NCBI RefSeq assembly: GCF_958298935.1 | Contig: NC_084943.1 | Span: 15,307,001-15,371,000, forward strand | Reading direction: 5' to 3' | Origin: Phragmites australis | Taxonomy: Eukaryota > Streptophyta > Magnoliopsida > Poales > Poaceae | Length of the DNA: 64,000 bases | In this document: positions 1 to 12,059 of the stretch, in pieces | Layout: each line of letters begins with the position of its first letter | Numbering within the stretch: the stretch's first letter is position 1 | Notes under the pieces: generated by a model | Database searches by the model: none | Seen by the model: the letters and a program-made list of their open reading frames with translations, nothing else | Told to the model about the DNA's origin: nothing | Position numbers and translations under genes: made by a program

Positions 1-3000
1 TTGTTTGGCCAATCTACTGGGTCAGGGCCTTCATAAAGCATCTTACGTTGCCATCCTGTTTCTCCACCAGGGAAAAACAAAGGATAGGCCAACGGATCGT
101 AGCACCCATGGTATGCCCGAATATACCGAGGTTTGTCGGCTTTTCCATACACTATAACACTTCTATCGAAACATTTTTGTGGATCATTCCCTTCCATCCA
201 GATAGCAGCAACTTGTGAAGCTGTGGGGGCATTGTACCTTCGCTGGTCCAATGCAATATCCGTGTTCAGCTCAATCCTATAATCATGGAGGTTAGGAGCA
301 TAACCAACATTCTGAAAGGTCTGCACATAGGGGTTGTGCTCTAGTATCCTCCGAATCTTCCGGATCAAATTGATATCAAGACCAGGAGACCTCTTAGCTC
401 TGTGTTCCATTGTCTCATAAGTGTCATAGAAGTATAGCTGCAGGTGTCGTGGACCCTTTCCACCAGGTACCAGCTGGTCCAAACGGTGATATAGCTGACC
501 ATGTGCACGGAATGTATATATACCAGTTCCTGCAGCAGTGCTGACTCGACGATCAAGTGTAACACCAAGACTTGTAAAGGAGAAATGAGAATTGAAATAT
601 CGTATGTGTTGTCTGAAGTATTTTGCATCGTCATCATCAAGGCTCGTATACAATCGTCGCAACTCATCCGGTACATCTGGAATGAAGATTTTAACCTTCC
701 CTTTCCTACAACAAAAAGCAAGTCCCTCATATTGGAACCGTTTGGCTCCATAATACGGGCAGTTTTTGGCTTCCCTTAAAACATGATGCTTCTTTGGAAG
801 ATTTTGGTAGATGCGGTCATACGGATCATAACCTTGCATACCCACACTATCAGGACCTTCCACCACGTATGATTCAAAAACAACATCTGCACAAATACCA
901 ATATATTTATATGGAAAGGTTACATAATGAATCAGATAAACCAACATATATGTGATGGGACTGTAGATTGCATTGATGTTTTTACCTTGTCCACGATATA
1001 ACCTCCATTCTTCATCATCGGGAACATCCTGGACTGCCTCGAGTTTCTCTATGGGTCGAAAGAAGTAGTGTGAGAACACATCAAAATAGAGTACACTGAT
1101 GGATAATGTGTTACCTTCATCCGACGAATGTAGTTCCAGTGGTTCAAAAATAAGCGAATCACATAGTTCGTTATCAGGATCTGGTTCGAATATCAGCATG
1201 ATTCAAAGGATCAAGCGTTCCAATTGTGATGTGCGTAGTATTTGATTCCACTTCTTGATCATTTTCCACAAGTGCACCAGAGTTTTTATGTTGGCGGCTA
1301 ATACGCAGGCTGTGTAAGTATTCCGCTCTACGCTCGTCTGACAATTTCGCGTACCATTGTCGACCCTTTTGACGTTTACGGTCTGACTCAAGATCAGAAC
1401 CCCGATGGTCACTGCTCGTGAAACTTTCAATGCCACTACCAGCTGTAACTGTCAAATAATACAATCAAATTAGTTTCCCTATTAAATATATGATAGATGA
1501 TTTGTGGTGAAACTAAATCGAGTAATTAAACCATCACCGTACATGTGGGATTCATCGGTTCACATGAAGAAGGTTCTCGATCATTAAGACCGAACACTTC
1601 ATATTTCTTTTTCTGGCGGGCTAAACGCTTCTTCTCTAAGTATTCAACCTTCTTATCCGCAGACATTTGGGCATACCACGACCCATTATGAGGAGATGGA
1701 TGAGCGTGATCTACGACACTTGCATCTAGTTTGTTTTCTGTGGACATCACAAGTTATAACCAGATCGAGTGTGAACACATGTTTTTTAATTAGTTCACGC
1801 AATATACGGCATGTTATTATACCTTTAATCAGAGTGTTTGTCATGTCTCCAAACGGAGTACGTACTACACACGACGTGTGATGTAACTTTGTGACAGTGG
1901 ATTTTCCGGATCCAATTTGGTCGATGTCCAATGCTGCAATCGAACCATATGAATTATGAATTTTTGACCGTTGGTAGTTATCATTTTGGCGCAGCCAACA
2001 AGTATCATCGCCAGGAGCAACATTTTCCCTGTTCCATGCGGTGCAAGATTGCCCACATACACTTGGAATGCCTGCAGACACATCACAACAAAAAAATGTG
2101 GTATGCTTTAGTAGATCATCTAGAAAAACAGAGGTGTTGATGAAAAACCAAATAATGAATTCATGGAATTACCAGGTGTTGTCGAGATAGGATTCGATGT
2201 TTCACGGCAATCTGCAGTGAGAATTGTTGAACCATCTTTCTTATTCTTACGCCGCTCGCGATTCTTTCTGAGTAATTCTTCTTTCTTTTCTGCAGACATT
2301 TGCGCGTACCGCTCCCTTTCTCTCCGCCTCTTACGTTCTTTAGGATCTATGAGCGCTGGCTGTGTAGTGGATGTCTTGGATCCACCACCTGAGATGTATA
2401 TGTTGGGGCCATCCAATGAACAAATGAAACATGTAAGTACTGCTTTAAACATTGAACACTGCACACAATGTACTGCAAGTTAATGGAATTACCATGTGTT
2501 ACTGAAAGTGAAGTCGACTCTTGATGGCATTCAACACTAAGAAGTGTCACATCATCCTTTTTTTGCTTACAAGATTCCCGCTTCATTTCAAGCAACTCAT
2601 CTTTCTTACCTAAAGTAATTTGCGCGTACCTGTCCCTTTCCCTCTCACGCTTAATTTCAAGCAACTCATCTTTCTTATGTACATCTATTTGCATGATCCG
2701 GTCCCTTCTCCTTTCACTCTTTATTTTAAGGAACTCTTCTTTCCTATCTTTAGATATTTGTGCGTACCGTTCCCTTTCCCTTTGCCTCTTACGTTCTTTG
2801 GCATCTGCGAGAGATGGTTGCGCACTGGACGATGAAGACCCACCCACACCGTTAATGTCGGATCCTTCTAATAAAAACCCAACAATATATTTGGTCAGTA
2901 GTTTACATATGAACTTCACAAATTATATCGAAAAAGCAACCACTTAAGAGAGCTATTTTTCAACATCACTTGTAATACCGATGATAGTCATGCCATTAAA

Positions 3001-3036
3001 CGTCGTGGTACAATCAATTCGCTTCGAAGACGACAT
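1..3036 (-). CDS. Helitron RepHel protein, N-terminal part (8 exons, cut by window edge)
   Basis: N-terminal part of a rolling-circle replication initiator fused to a Pif1-type helicase, which nicks and unwinds DNA during Helitron transposition. My splice model has exons 3036-2970, 2867-2493, 2388-2173, 2071-1823, 1737-1543, 1442-1278, 1180-986 and 886-1. Every junction is GT-AG, the phases agree throughout and no exon contains a stop, giving about 782 residues in the window. Exons 2, 3, 5 and 6 hold basic repeats around a core like RERYAQMSAEKKEELL, typical of the N-terminus of grass Helitron proteins. Exon 8 carries the Helitron_like_N domain, with FNSHFSFTSLGV, YNAPTASQVAAIW and YDPLAYPLFFPGGETGW. 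The HUH nuclease and helicase motifs lie past the edge. The start is the ATG at 3034-3036, preceded by an AG that could also be an acceptor, so a 5' non-coding exon is possible. The family is clear; the exact exon 6-7 junction (97-base intron) is least certain. Confidence 0.8.
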
Positions 3037-4258
3037 CTGCGAGAAAAGGATATCTGACCCTCAAATTCAGAAAATTTTAAAATTTATTAAGTTATTATAA
3101 AGCGATCATTTCTCATCACACAATATAATGATGCTACCGCTAATGCCAAACTGAATAAATAACTAAAGAAAACAGCCAATCGATCTTTTAAATGTCCTTA
3201 ATCGTTAATCTGATCCGTCACTTGGCAGTTTGACTCAAGGGTTACTATCAGACGTAGCGGATGGACACGGTGCGGCCGAACAATTAGAATCTTGGACCGG
3301 TTCCATGGTCTTTGCTAATGTCTCTCTCTCTATACCACATCCATCCAAACAGAGCTGTAATCCAAGTGAGATTTCAAGGTCAAAATTCTGACTGATTCAA
3401 ACCATCCCCTTGCCTTAAATGCCCCTTCTTTTCTCTCATTCTAAAAAAAATATAAATTTCCTTTGCATTTCTTTCTTTATTTTTGCTTTTTGTTCCTGCA
3501 CTGTAGTGTACATCATAGTACAACCATGGACTATGGTGCTGCAGCTGCATGCAACGTTAGGTAGGTGAGAGCAGCAGTCTAATTCCGGTCTAATTCGTTG
3601 TGACTCGAGTTGTTATGTTCAGAATTAAATTGGTACAATCAATTCGCTTCGAAGACGACATCTGCGAGAAAAGGATATCTGACCCTCAGATTCAGAAAAT
3701 TTTAAAATTTATTAAGTTATTATAAAGCGATCATTTCTCATCACACAATATAATGATGCTACGGCTAATGCCAAACTGAATAAATAACTAAAGAAAACAG
3801 CCAATCGATCTTTTAAATGTCCTTAATCGTTAATCTGATCCGTCACTTGGCAGTTTGACTCAAGGGTTACTATCAGACGTAGCGGATGGACACGGTGCGC
3901 CCGAACAATTAGAATCTTGGACCGGTTCCATGGTCTTTGCTAATCTCTCTCTCTCTCTATACCACATCCATCCAAACAGAGCTGTAATCCAAGTGAGATT
4001 TCAAGGTCAAAATTCTGACTGATTCAAACCATCCCCTTGCCTTAAATGCCCCTTCTTTTCTCTCATTCTAAAAAATATATAAATTTCCTTTGCATTTCTT
4101 TCTTTATTTTTGCTTTTCGTTCGTGCACTGTAGTGTACATCATAGTACAACCATGGACTATGGTGCTGCAGCTGCATGCAACGTTAGGTAGGTGAGAGCA
4201 GCAGTCTAATTCTGGTCTAATTCGTTGTGACTCGAGTTGTTATGTTCAGAATTAAATT
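3007..4258. repeat. Tandem duplication, two ~625-bp copies, over the RepHel 5' end
   Basis: Copies at about 3007-3631 and 3632-4258 differ at only a handful of bases and small indels. Each begins GGTACAATCAATTCGC and ends near CAGAATTAAATT. On the minus strand the unit contains the first codons of the RepHel gene (ATG at 3034-3036) and the sequence upstream. The outer copy therefore has a duplicate ATG near 3661 that reads into unrelated sequence after about nine codons. The near identity indicates a recent event. Confidence 0.9.
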
Positions 4259-5582
4259 TGTAATTTTGTTGAGCTTCTAGGTCTAGGGGTACACCAGATG
4301 TTAGGCTTTAGGTCTAGAGGTAGCCAACTGAACGGCATGAATGTATAATGGAATGAAGCAGACAATGGACCTATGTTTGTTTACTCCAAAACTGACACGA
4401 TATTCTGGTAGAATTGTCTAAATGTTGCAGCCAACTGCATTAATTTTCTCACTAAACTAAATAACATGCATAAATATATGAACGGGCAGATAAGAGACTC
4501 ATGTCTATGTAGATCTAATCTAATACTGGCACTGGCAAGCAAACAATGCCCTACAGCACATCAGCACAACGAAGGAAGAAGACACTGGACAAATAGTACC
4601 ATGCAGGTGCAACTAATGATGACAAATAGAACAAATCATTTAGTTTTAGGTGCACCTAATTACAAGATAATACAAATTTCAAACTGCCGGACATTGACTT
4701 TTTGGATTTTTTTATTGCAGCATAAAGAACATCAAGGACATTGACCTTTGTTTGAAAACAAAGGCCACTAAGGCCAATGGTGTAATATCATAAGTTTTTT
4801 TGTAGTATAGAACACAAAGGCATCAAGTAAAAATTAGCACTAATGATACACAAAGCAATCGAAATATACAGATGTGAAAATATGTCACAAACATATAGTT
4901 TTGTGTAGATTTAAATGAATAGAAAAATGTTGGAGGATAACTGTCCAAGCTTGATAAATGTTGGACCAAGCTGCAATACTTGTTCTCTTAACCATGAAGC
5001 TGTTTTCCCCTTCGAATTTTCTGCGATATGTAAGGCCTGCTTTAGTCCATATGTACAGTACACAAATAATTTCCTTTTAGAATCCGAAAATGATGTGCTT
5101 CATCATGCTTTCACACTGCTACTACAAAAGATTCTCATATGCAGGCAACAGGAGTTAAATCCACCTATAAATAGATTGCCCCATGACGAATGGAAATGGC
5201 CAATTGGTACTCGATGTTTCCATTTCTGACTTACTTGGAACTATAGTATTACTGACTTAGTTGCATTTTTTAGGAACATGACTCAATTGTATATCTATAT
5301 CATGAAAATTGTACCTGCTTTTCTTCTGAGAATCCACCTGCATAGGCCCATTTTGCATTGTCGAATAGAACACTGATTTTAAGATAAAGCAAAAAAGACC
5401 ATATATCTAAGCTCCTCTATCAAGAATAATATAGAAATCACGATGAAGCAAACATCCAAGGAAACAAATACAAAATTTTTATCATGTCCGATTGTAAACT
5501 ACAATCATTAACACTATCTATTATTATCTGTTACAAAACTATCCTTCGAGATTAACTTGTAGCCATAAGTCTCCAATGTAGG
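4259..5582. other. Helitron interior between RepHel and RPA-like genes; no gene seen
   Basis: AT-rich sequence between the upstream side of the RepHel gene and the 3' end of the RPA-like gene. Open frames at 4466-4744 and 4915-5229 have no recognisable domain and no splice context, so I do not call them. It probably holds the 3' UTR of the RPA-like gene and distal RepHel promoter. Confidence 0.5.
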
Positions 5583-7014
5583 TCACACCACTGTTGCCAG
5601 GTACGCCCACCTTTTTTCAATAAATCTGTTCACGAATCTGAGGTCCCTATTGCCCCTGATTAACGACTGCTGGAAGGCTGCACAATCCGAACAGAGACGT
5701 TTAAATTAACTATACTATAGGGTAAGTTGATAATTTCTAATTCAGTAATTATGTTCATGTACAAAAAATTTTAGATGACTATAGAACTACTCACCCTGCG
5801 GTTCACGACTTTCAAGATGATTTGGATTGAATGCAAATATCGTGTGATCTGAAGTCTCCAAACAACTTATCATAAAGTGAACTTTCTTAGTTACTATGTA
5901 GTTATATAAGTATAAACTATATCAATATTCTTTATCTTATCTAAACTATAAGGTGAGGAATCACTGACTGTGTCTCTTATTCAATTTCAGCATGGTCCCA
6001 ATGATAATGTGTTTATTATTTCCCGCAGATTGCAAGCTTACCGCATACCGCTCTAAAAGCTCACACCAAATTCCAACAACTATCAGGTTGAACCTACAAT
6101 TTAACAATAAATAACACATGATGTTATGCATGAAATTATTATCTCTACTATATAAAGCTTGAGTTAACAAATTTTCGATTCATATCAACAAAAGTATACC
6201 TTGTGTCCATTAGTATGACCTCTCTATAGGTTTTTCTGTGACCAACGTGCTCAAGTTCACACCAGTGCACAACAACTCCGGCTACATCTGTATGATTTAT
6301 TAATTGTATCAGTTTATTAAATGAACACTTCTGCTTCTCTCAATATAATAGATAAAAGGAAATATTTCACACTTAATTCTTACCTACAAACGTCTTGTTT
6401 GGACGTCGGTACACTTCATGGATTGGCATGAGGTGCTTCGGATAGAGCGGAAATTGAATTTGCAAGGTATACGGCTCAACCCTAGTGCGGTTGTTCAAGA
6501 CACACTCGTACCGGTGCCCAATATTCCAAAACTCCACTGCCTCCTCCCAGTTAGGATCGAATCTCACTTCATGCAGGGTATAAACGCACCCTTGTGCGAG
6601 TAAAGTGTTGAATCTGTCAACGTTGTTTTTCAATGCAATTGCTTCTATTTTGGATCCCTTAAAATTTAATAACAGGAAAGTTAGGTTGCGATAATATTTC
6701 TTATAAGACGATTGTTATCTCTATCCATTAGACAAGTGACTTACATTGATATCCATGAGAATGAAGTGTTGGCTATCACGATGACGAGAGAGGATCGGGA
6801 ACTTGACATCTACCCTAACAACGACACTCCATAATCTCTCCAAGTCCAAATATTCAATGTCATCGAATAATTTGAATCTGTAAAAAATTACATGTTAGCC
6901 TTATTTGGTTTATAATTTATTTTAGCTACATGTTGATAGGTGAATATAAACGCACCTAGGCACCACTGGCTTGTGAGAGAAGTTTGCATATGTTCTCTTT
7001 CGGTTAAGATCCAT
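5583..7014 (-). CDS. RPA1-like single-strand DNA binding protein encoded by the Helitron
   Basis: A replication protein A large-subunit-like protein (DUF223/OB-fold family) that in plant Helitrons is thought to bind single-stranded DNA during transposition. The predicted exons are 7014-6956, 6877-6745, 6657-6384, 6287-6200, 6093-5965, 5865-5795 and 5677-5583, with GT-AG borders, matching phases, no internal stops, and a total of 282 residues. The protein starts MDLNRKRTYANF. A first OB-fold (about residues 20-120) has WSVVVRVDVKFPILSR and FILMDIN. A second (about 150-250) has VVVHWCELEHVG, VILMDTR, FNLIVVGIWCELLERYAV and ETSDHTIFAFNP. It is shorter than cellular RPA70 and lacks its C-terminal zinc-ribbon domain, as is usual for transposon copies. 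The exon 5 donor could instead be 4 bases upstream (exon ending at 5969), but the one chosen keeps frame. It shares the strand of RepHel and lies 2.5 kb upstream of it. Confidence 0.82.
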
Positions 7015-7403
7015 AAGGCTAGATGTTTGTACAAAAATTGACCATATAATCGCATAGGCCCCAAAAGAACACAGCAAACGTCAGGGATTCAGATAGCAAA
7101 ATAGCGAGGTGGAAGGAAAAAACAATAGGGTAGTTGATTTGGGCCAGAAAGGGTACAACATCTCATATCTTGGATTCAGCCTGTACTCACATTCTGATAG
7201 TTTCAAATTTTCTTTTGAACTAAAAGTTTCAATAATTATTCATTTATTTTCCACACACAAGTGCTAGAATTAGTCTAACTTTCATATACAATAGATAGTA
7301 CAGTGGACAGATAGTCCAGACTCGAGAAAGATTTAAATTTTAACCGGCCACTTCAAGTGTTAGAACTAATAAACCAATCTCCACAGAAAAAAACTGACAC
7401 GAG

Positions 7404-9486
7404 CACATATGGAATTGCATTCATAAGCTAGTAAAAAAATAATATGCAGTATTATCAAAACAGAGGGCTGATAATCACAATTTCCCTTCTCTTAAGTTTG
7501 CAAGCTTGGCTGAGGAAAGTGCCCATAAAGAAAATAGTAAAGTTCACATTAGGCATGACGAATTGGTGACAAAAAAAAGGCAAACATACAGCACATTGTA
7601 GGTGAAAACAAGGCAAACATACAGTTCTGGTTTATGTGCATATTGTAGGTGAAACAAGGCAAACATACAGCACATTGTAGGTGAAAAGACATTGCAGCTC
7701 TGGTTTATGTGTATATGTGACTTATAACAGGAATTATAAAGCTAAGCAATTCAATCATGAAGTCAATCAGCACTACCAGCAAGTCATGGTCAGTGCATGC
7801 CATGCAGGTAACATGGCAATCACCCACCAATTCCACCATTAGCGAAAAAATCTTTAGTCAATATGCAAGTGCTAGAATTAGCCTAGGTTTCATATATAAT
7901 AGATAACAGATGGCCTTATAGTTATGTATATCAAAACCTTTGTTCTTTAAAGCCTCTTCAAGGATTAAACGTCCAGGCAAAAATCACTCACCCAATAATG
8001 AAGTTTATCCTGCAGAAATCAACATAAAAAATAATTAATTAGGAAATTAAGCTATAAACAGAATGTTCTATTGAACAATTAGTCTTTGGTAAAGAACCCA
8101 CATATGGAATTGCATTCATAAGCTAGTAAAAAAATAATATGCAGTATTATCAAAACAGAGGGCTGATAATCACAATTTCCCTTCTCTTAAGTTTGCAAGC
8201 TTGGCTGAGGAAAGTGCCCATAAAGAAAATAGTAAAGTTCACATTAGGCATGACGAATTGGTGACAAAACAAGGCAAACATACAGCACATTGTAGGTGAA
8301 AACAAGGCAAACATACAGCTCTGGTTTATGTGCATATTGTAGGTGAAACAAGGCAAACATACAGCACATTGTAGGTGAAAAGACATTGCAGCTCTGGTTT
8401 ATGTGCATATGTGACTTATAACAGGAATTATAAAGCTAAGCAATTCAATCATGAAGTCATTCAGCACTACCAGCAAGTCATGGTCAGTGCATGCCATGCA
8501 GGTAACATGGCAATCACCCACCAATTCCACCATTAGCGAAAAAATCTTTAGTCAATATGCAAGTGCTAGAATTAGCCTAGGTTTCATATATAATAGATAA
8601 CAGATGGCCTTACAGTTATGTATATCAAAACCTTTGTTCTTTAAAGCCTCTTCAAGGATTAAACGTCCAGGCAGAAATCACTCACCCAATAATGAAGTTT
8701 ATCCTGCAGAAATCAACATAAAAAATAATTAATTAGGAAATTAAGCTATAAACAGAATGTTCTATTGAACAATTAGTCTTTGGTAAAGAACCCACATATG
8801 GAATTGCATTCATAAGCTAGTAAAAAAATAATATGCAGTATTATCAAAACAGAGGGCTGATAATCACAATTTCCCTTCTCTTAAGTTTGCAAGCTTGGCT
8901 GAGGAAAGTGCCCATAAAGAAAATAGTAAAGTTCACATTAGGCATGACGAATTGGTGACAAAACAAGGCAAACATACAGCACATTGTAGGTGAAAACAAG
9001 GCAAACATACAGCTCTGGTTTATGTGCATATTGTAGGTGAAACAAGGCAAACATACAGCACATTGTAGGTGAAAAGACATTGCAGCTCTGGTTTATGTGT
9101 ATATGTGACTTATAACAGGAATTATAAAGCTAAGCAATTCAATCATGAAGTCATTCAGCACTACCAGCAAGTCATGGTCAGTGCATGCCATGCAGGTAAC
9201 ATGGCAATCACCCACCAATTCCACCAGTAGCAAAAAAATCTTTAGTCAATATGCAAGTGCTAGAATTAGCCTAGGTTTCATATATAATAGATAACAGATG
9301 GCCTTACAGTTATGTATATCAAAACCTTTGTTCTTTAAAGCCTCTTCAAGGATTAAACGTCCAGGCAGAAATCACTCACCCAATAATGAAGTTTATCCTG
9401 CAGAAATCAACATAAAAAATAATTAATTAGGAAATTAAGCTATAAACAGAATGTTCTATTGAACAATTAGTCTTTGGTAAAGAACC
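7404..9486. repeat. 694-bp unit in three tandem copies
   Basis: Copies at about 7404-8098, 8099-8792 and 8793-9486, each starting CACATATGGAATTGC and ending near TCTTTGGTAAAGAACC. Copies 2 and 3 are almost identical; copy 1 has a few more changes. Each holds smaller internal repeats built on GGCAAACATACAGC and CATTGTAGGTGAAA. On the minus strand copies 2 and 3 each contain the same 78-codon open frame, which reflects the repeat rather than a gene. The array lies upstream of the RPA-like gene, so it could be promoter, UTR or intron sequence of the Helitron. Confidence 0.92.
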
Positions 9487-11036
9487 TGCACAGCTTAGAG
9501 GGTCCAAAAAAGAAAAAAGAATACATGGTATCAAAATTGTAAATTCTGATCCAATATAGCATTGGCAAAGATTGATGTCGGTATCATAATTTTATGACCC
9601 GGTAATGAACTTCAGATACATATAGTAAAATAACATTTCTCATTGACATCGGTACGCTTTATGGATTGATCTATAATTGATCTGAATTGATTGGAAGGAA
9701 CAAAGATAACCTAAATTAAAAGGAAATGGATTATTTTGATTGCAAATCTAAATAACTGTTTTATGAATTATTATTTCGCAAGAGTAATAATGTACATCAT
9801 ATCTACTCCTATAAATACTAATAATATCATTGCTACATAGCTTCTCCCTTGTGGAAATAATACTATAACGACCTCAAAGGTATGTATTGCTCAGTGAAAA
9901 TAATACTATCTGCGGCCTCCTTTGTTTATTGATCTATAATGCATGCAGTCACCTTAATTTACAAAGCCAAAATACCACAGATCAGTGCACTTAAATATTT
10001 CAAGTCCTATTATATTGTACTGCTAAACGCTAATTAAAGGATTACAAACACTAAGCATGTATAGCAACGTGCTTCTCCGGTTCTCCATAGTTCACTTGAA
10101 TTGATATACACATGAAAAGGCACTAAAGCACAATACTACCAAAATACTTAACAACTTGAAGCCTAGAAGTCATCTTGACTGTTCTGTAGTGAGAAATAGT
10201 ATGCACTTTGAATGATCTTCAAGTACTATTTGAGTATTCACAGAAAATATCTTCCTAGATACAAGATTCAATATCTCGACTACTCGCTTTTACAGTCCTG
10301 ATAGAGATAATGTACACAATAAGCAAAAGAAAATACCTGCTCACTTGCAAACCCTGTGAAAAGATTTGACCTTCTTCCAGACGCCGGTTTTCCCAACAGA
10401 GATCAAAAAGCTGTAGGCCTCTTCGATACTTGAACAGTTGCCTTTGCTACCTAGACATTGGACAATGCAGCTGTTTAAATACAAGTCAAGGAATACTACT
10501 GAGGTACAGAGGAATAAAATGAGTGAACATTTGATCAGGAGGAAGATGAACTAACAATAGATGTTTTAGAATTTGTAATTAGGCTTTGAACTAACAACAG
10601 AAGCTACCATCATTCCATGTGTTGCAGGAAGAGGAAAAATACGGTATTGTATGGTCATTCGTCCATTGTTCAAGAACAAAACATTTGCATACATAAAAGA
10701 GAACACATTTTCCTTTAGAATTCCTGTTTGAGTTTTCTCTTACAACAGCACTGGACTTATGGGCTTACCAACAAATGCTAGTCCTTCTTCCTCCTCCTCG
10801 GTGAAATGCACTCTTCGGCGTCCTCTTCCGTCCTCCTAGTTAAGGTGCCTCTCCTCTCGGCGTACATCCTCCGTCCTCCTCGGAAAACAAGAAACATCAA
10901 AAGGAAAGCTTTATAATGTCATCGGCGGGTAAAGCGGCGAAAAAGGAAATGGAAATTACGAAATCACCTCCGCTGGCATCGGCGATCGTTTCCGCAAAAA
11001 AGGAAGTTCGTCATATGGAACGACCTCTGTTGGAAG
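9487..11036. other. AT-rich Helitron interior; possible non-coding 5' exon
   Basis: I see no conserved coding sequence. On the minus strand, about 10448-10340 is bounded by an AG acceptor and a GTATTTT donor and is richer in GC than its surroundings, so it may be a 5' UTR exon for one of the Helitron transcripts. That is inference only. Around 10780-10880 short repeats of TCCTCCTCGG begin the GC-rich 5' region of the element. Confidence 0.35.
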
Positions 11037-11115
11037 ATGGCGACAAATTCTCGCGCGACAAATTTGGCGACAAAATCACATAAGGAACCACCTTCGGATG
11101 CGTTGCCAAACATAG

Positions 11116-11733
11116 TCACCTGCGTGGGCCCGGATCCCGCGCGAATGGCGGGAGCAGGAGCACGGGCCGGAGGACCGGGGGTGAGGAGAGGGGTCGGGGA
11201 GGAGGGTGGGTTGGGCCGCCGGCTAGGGGATCAGAGTGAGCGGCTGCGTGGGCCCGGATGCCGCGCGAATGGTGGGAGGAGGAGCACAGGGAGGAGGAGC
11301 ACAGGGAGGAGGACCGAGGGGAGGGGAGGAGAGGGGTCGGGGAGGAGAGGGGTCGGGGAGGAGTTTGGGTTCGGCCGCCGGCGAGGGGAACGGAGTGAGC
11401 GGCGGAGGGGCGGGAGCGGTGCGACATGGGCCCGGATCCCGCGCGAATGGCGGGAGGAGGAGAACGGGGAGGAGGAGAGGGGTCGGGGAGGAGGGTGGGT
11501 TGGGCCGCCGGCGAAGGGATCGGATTGAGCGGTGGGGGTCGGGGAGGAGTTTGGGTTCGGCCGCCGGCGAGGGGAACGGAGTGAGCGGCGGAGGGGCGGG
11601 AGCGGTGCGACATGGGCCCGGATCCCGCGCGAATGGCGGGAGGAGGAGAACGGGGAGGAGGAGAGGGGTCGGGGAGGAGGGTGGGTTGGGCCGCCGGCGA
11701 AGGGATCGGATTGAGCGGTGTGACGACGTCCAT
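11116..11733 (-). repeat. GC-rich block with an exact 186-bp tandem duplication
   Basis: Very GC-rich sequence with many GGAGGAGG and CGCGCGAATGGCGGG motifs. The unit at 11351-11536 is repeated at 11537-11722 with no difference that I could see by eye. A minus-strand open frame of 205 codons (11733-11116) is proline, serine and arginine rich and repeats itself with the DNA; similar frames exist on the plus strand. I read this as composition, not as a gene. It lies about 220 bases inside the predicted Helitron 5' end, where transcripts would begin. Confidence 0.75.
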
Positions 11734-11921
11734 CTGTGAGGCGCGGGGGAAGGGACGGACCGGGTGGATTTGGTTTTTTGTTCCGGTTTTCTAGATGTGA
11801 CTGTAGGATTTTCCTGGTTTTTTATTAGGTGGGAGGAGGCAGGAAACAGACCAGGCAGAACATGATGGGAGGGAGGGAGAGCGTTGGATTGTATCTGGAG
11901 GGTTAGATGGTGTGCTCAACA

Positions 11922-11951
11922 TCAAACGCTTTTGCACCTTTATAGTTTAGA
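11922..11951 (-). other. Predicted Helitron 5' terminus (TC end)
   Basis: On the minus strand the sequence from 11951 reads TCTAAACTATAAAGGTGC and is preceded by host A. It has the form of grass Helitron 5' ends, which start TCT and are followed by an A/T-rich AAAGG-like stretch. The call rests on this form and on the RepHel and RPA genes lying inside. Confidence 0.55.
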
Positions 11952-12059
11952 TACGTGTTGAGGCAATGGTGGTTTCACATGTCCCTTCATATATTGAGAT
12001 GAAGATTTTTATGGCCATAGTAAATTAATAAAGTTTATAGTTGTCATGAATTTGTCATG

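Larger units (their letters stand above)
1..11951 (-). mobile_element. Helitron, 5' part; 3' end lies beyond base 1
   Basis: The stretch reads as one Helitron transcribed on the minus strand. It carries a RepHel gene (1-3036) and an RPA1-like gene (5583-7014), the two gene types that autonomous plant Helitrons encode. On the minus strand a TC-starting terminus, TCTAAACTATAAAGG, begins at 11951 and is preceded by A. Helitrons insert between A and T, begin with TC, end with CTAG after a hairpin, and make no target duplication. The CTAG end and hairpin would lie left of base 1 and cannot be seen. The pairing of genes is clear; that the terminus at 11951 belongs to these genes is inferred, because no second copy is available to confirm the edge. 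Confidence 0.62.

Noticed and set aside
365..779. Open frames at 365-751 (minus) and 501-779 (plus)
   Set aside because: Shadows of the long RepHel exon 8, which is open on the minus strand in another frame from 886 to base 1.
1865..2140. Overlapping frames suggesting a separate helicase gene
   Set aside because: They are alternative frames of RepHel exon 4 (2071-1823), which fits the phase of the neighbouring exons.
8150..9080. Two identical 78-codon minus-strand open frames (8150-8386 and 8844-9080)
   Set aside because: They are identical because the 694-bp unit is repeated; no domain, no conserved copy in the first unit, and composition is AT-rich background.
11037..11794. Several overlapping arginine/glycine- or proline-rich open frames on both strands
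   Set aside because: They arise from GC-rich tandem repeats with few stop codons; all frames look alike and none has a domain.
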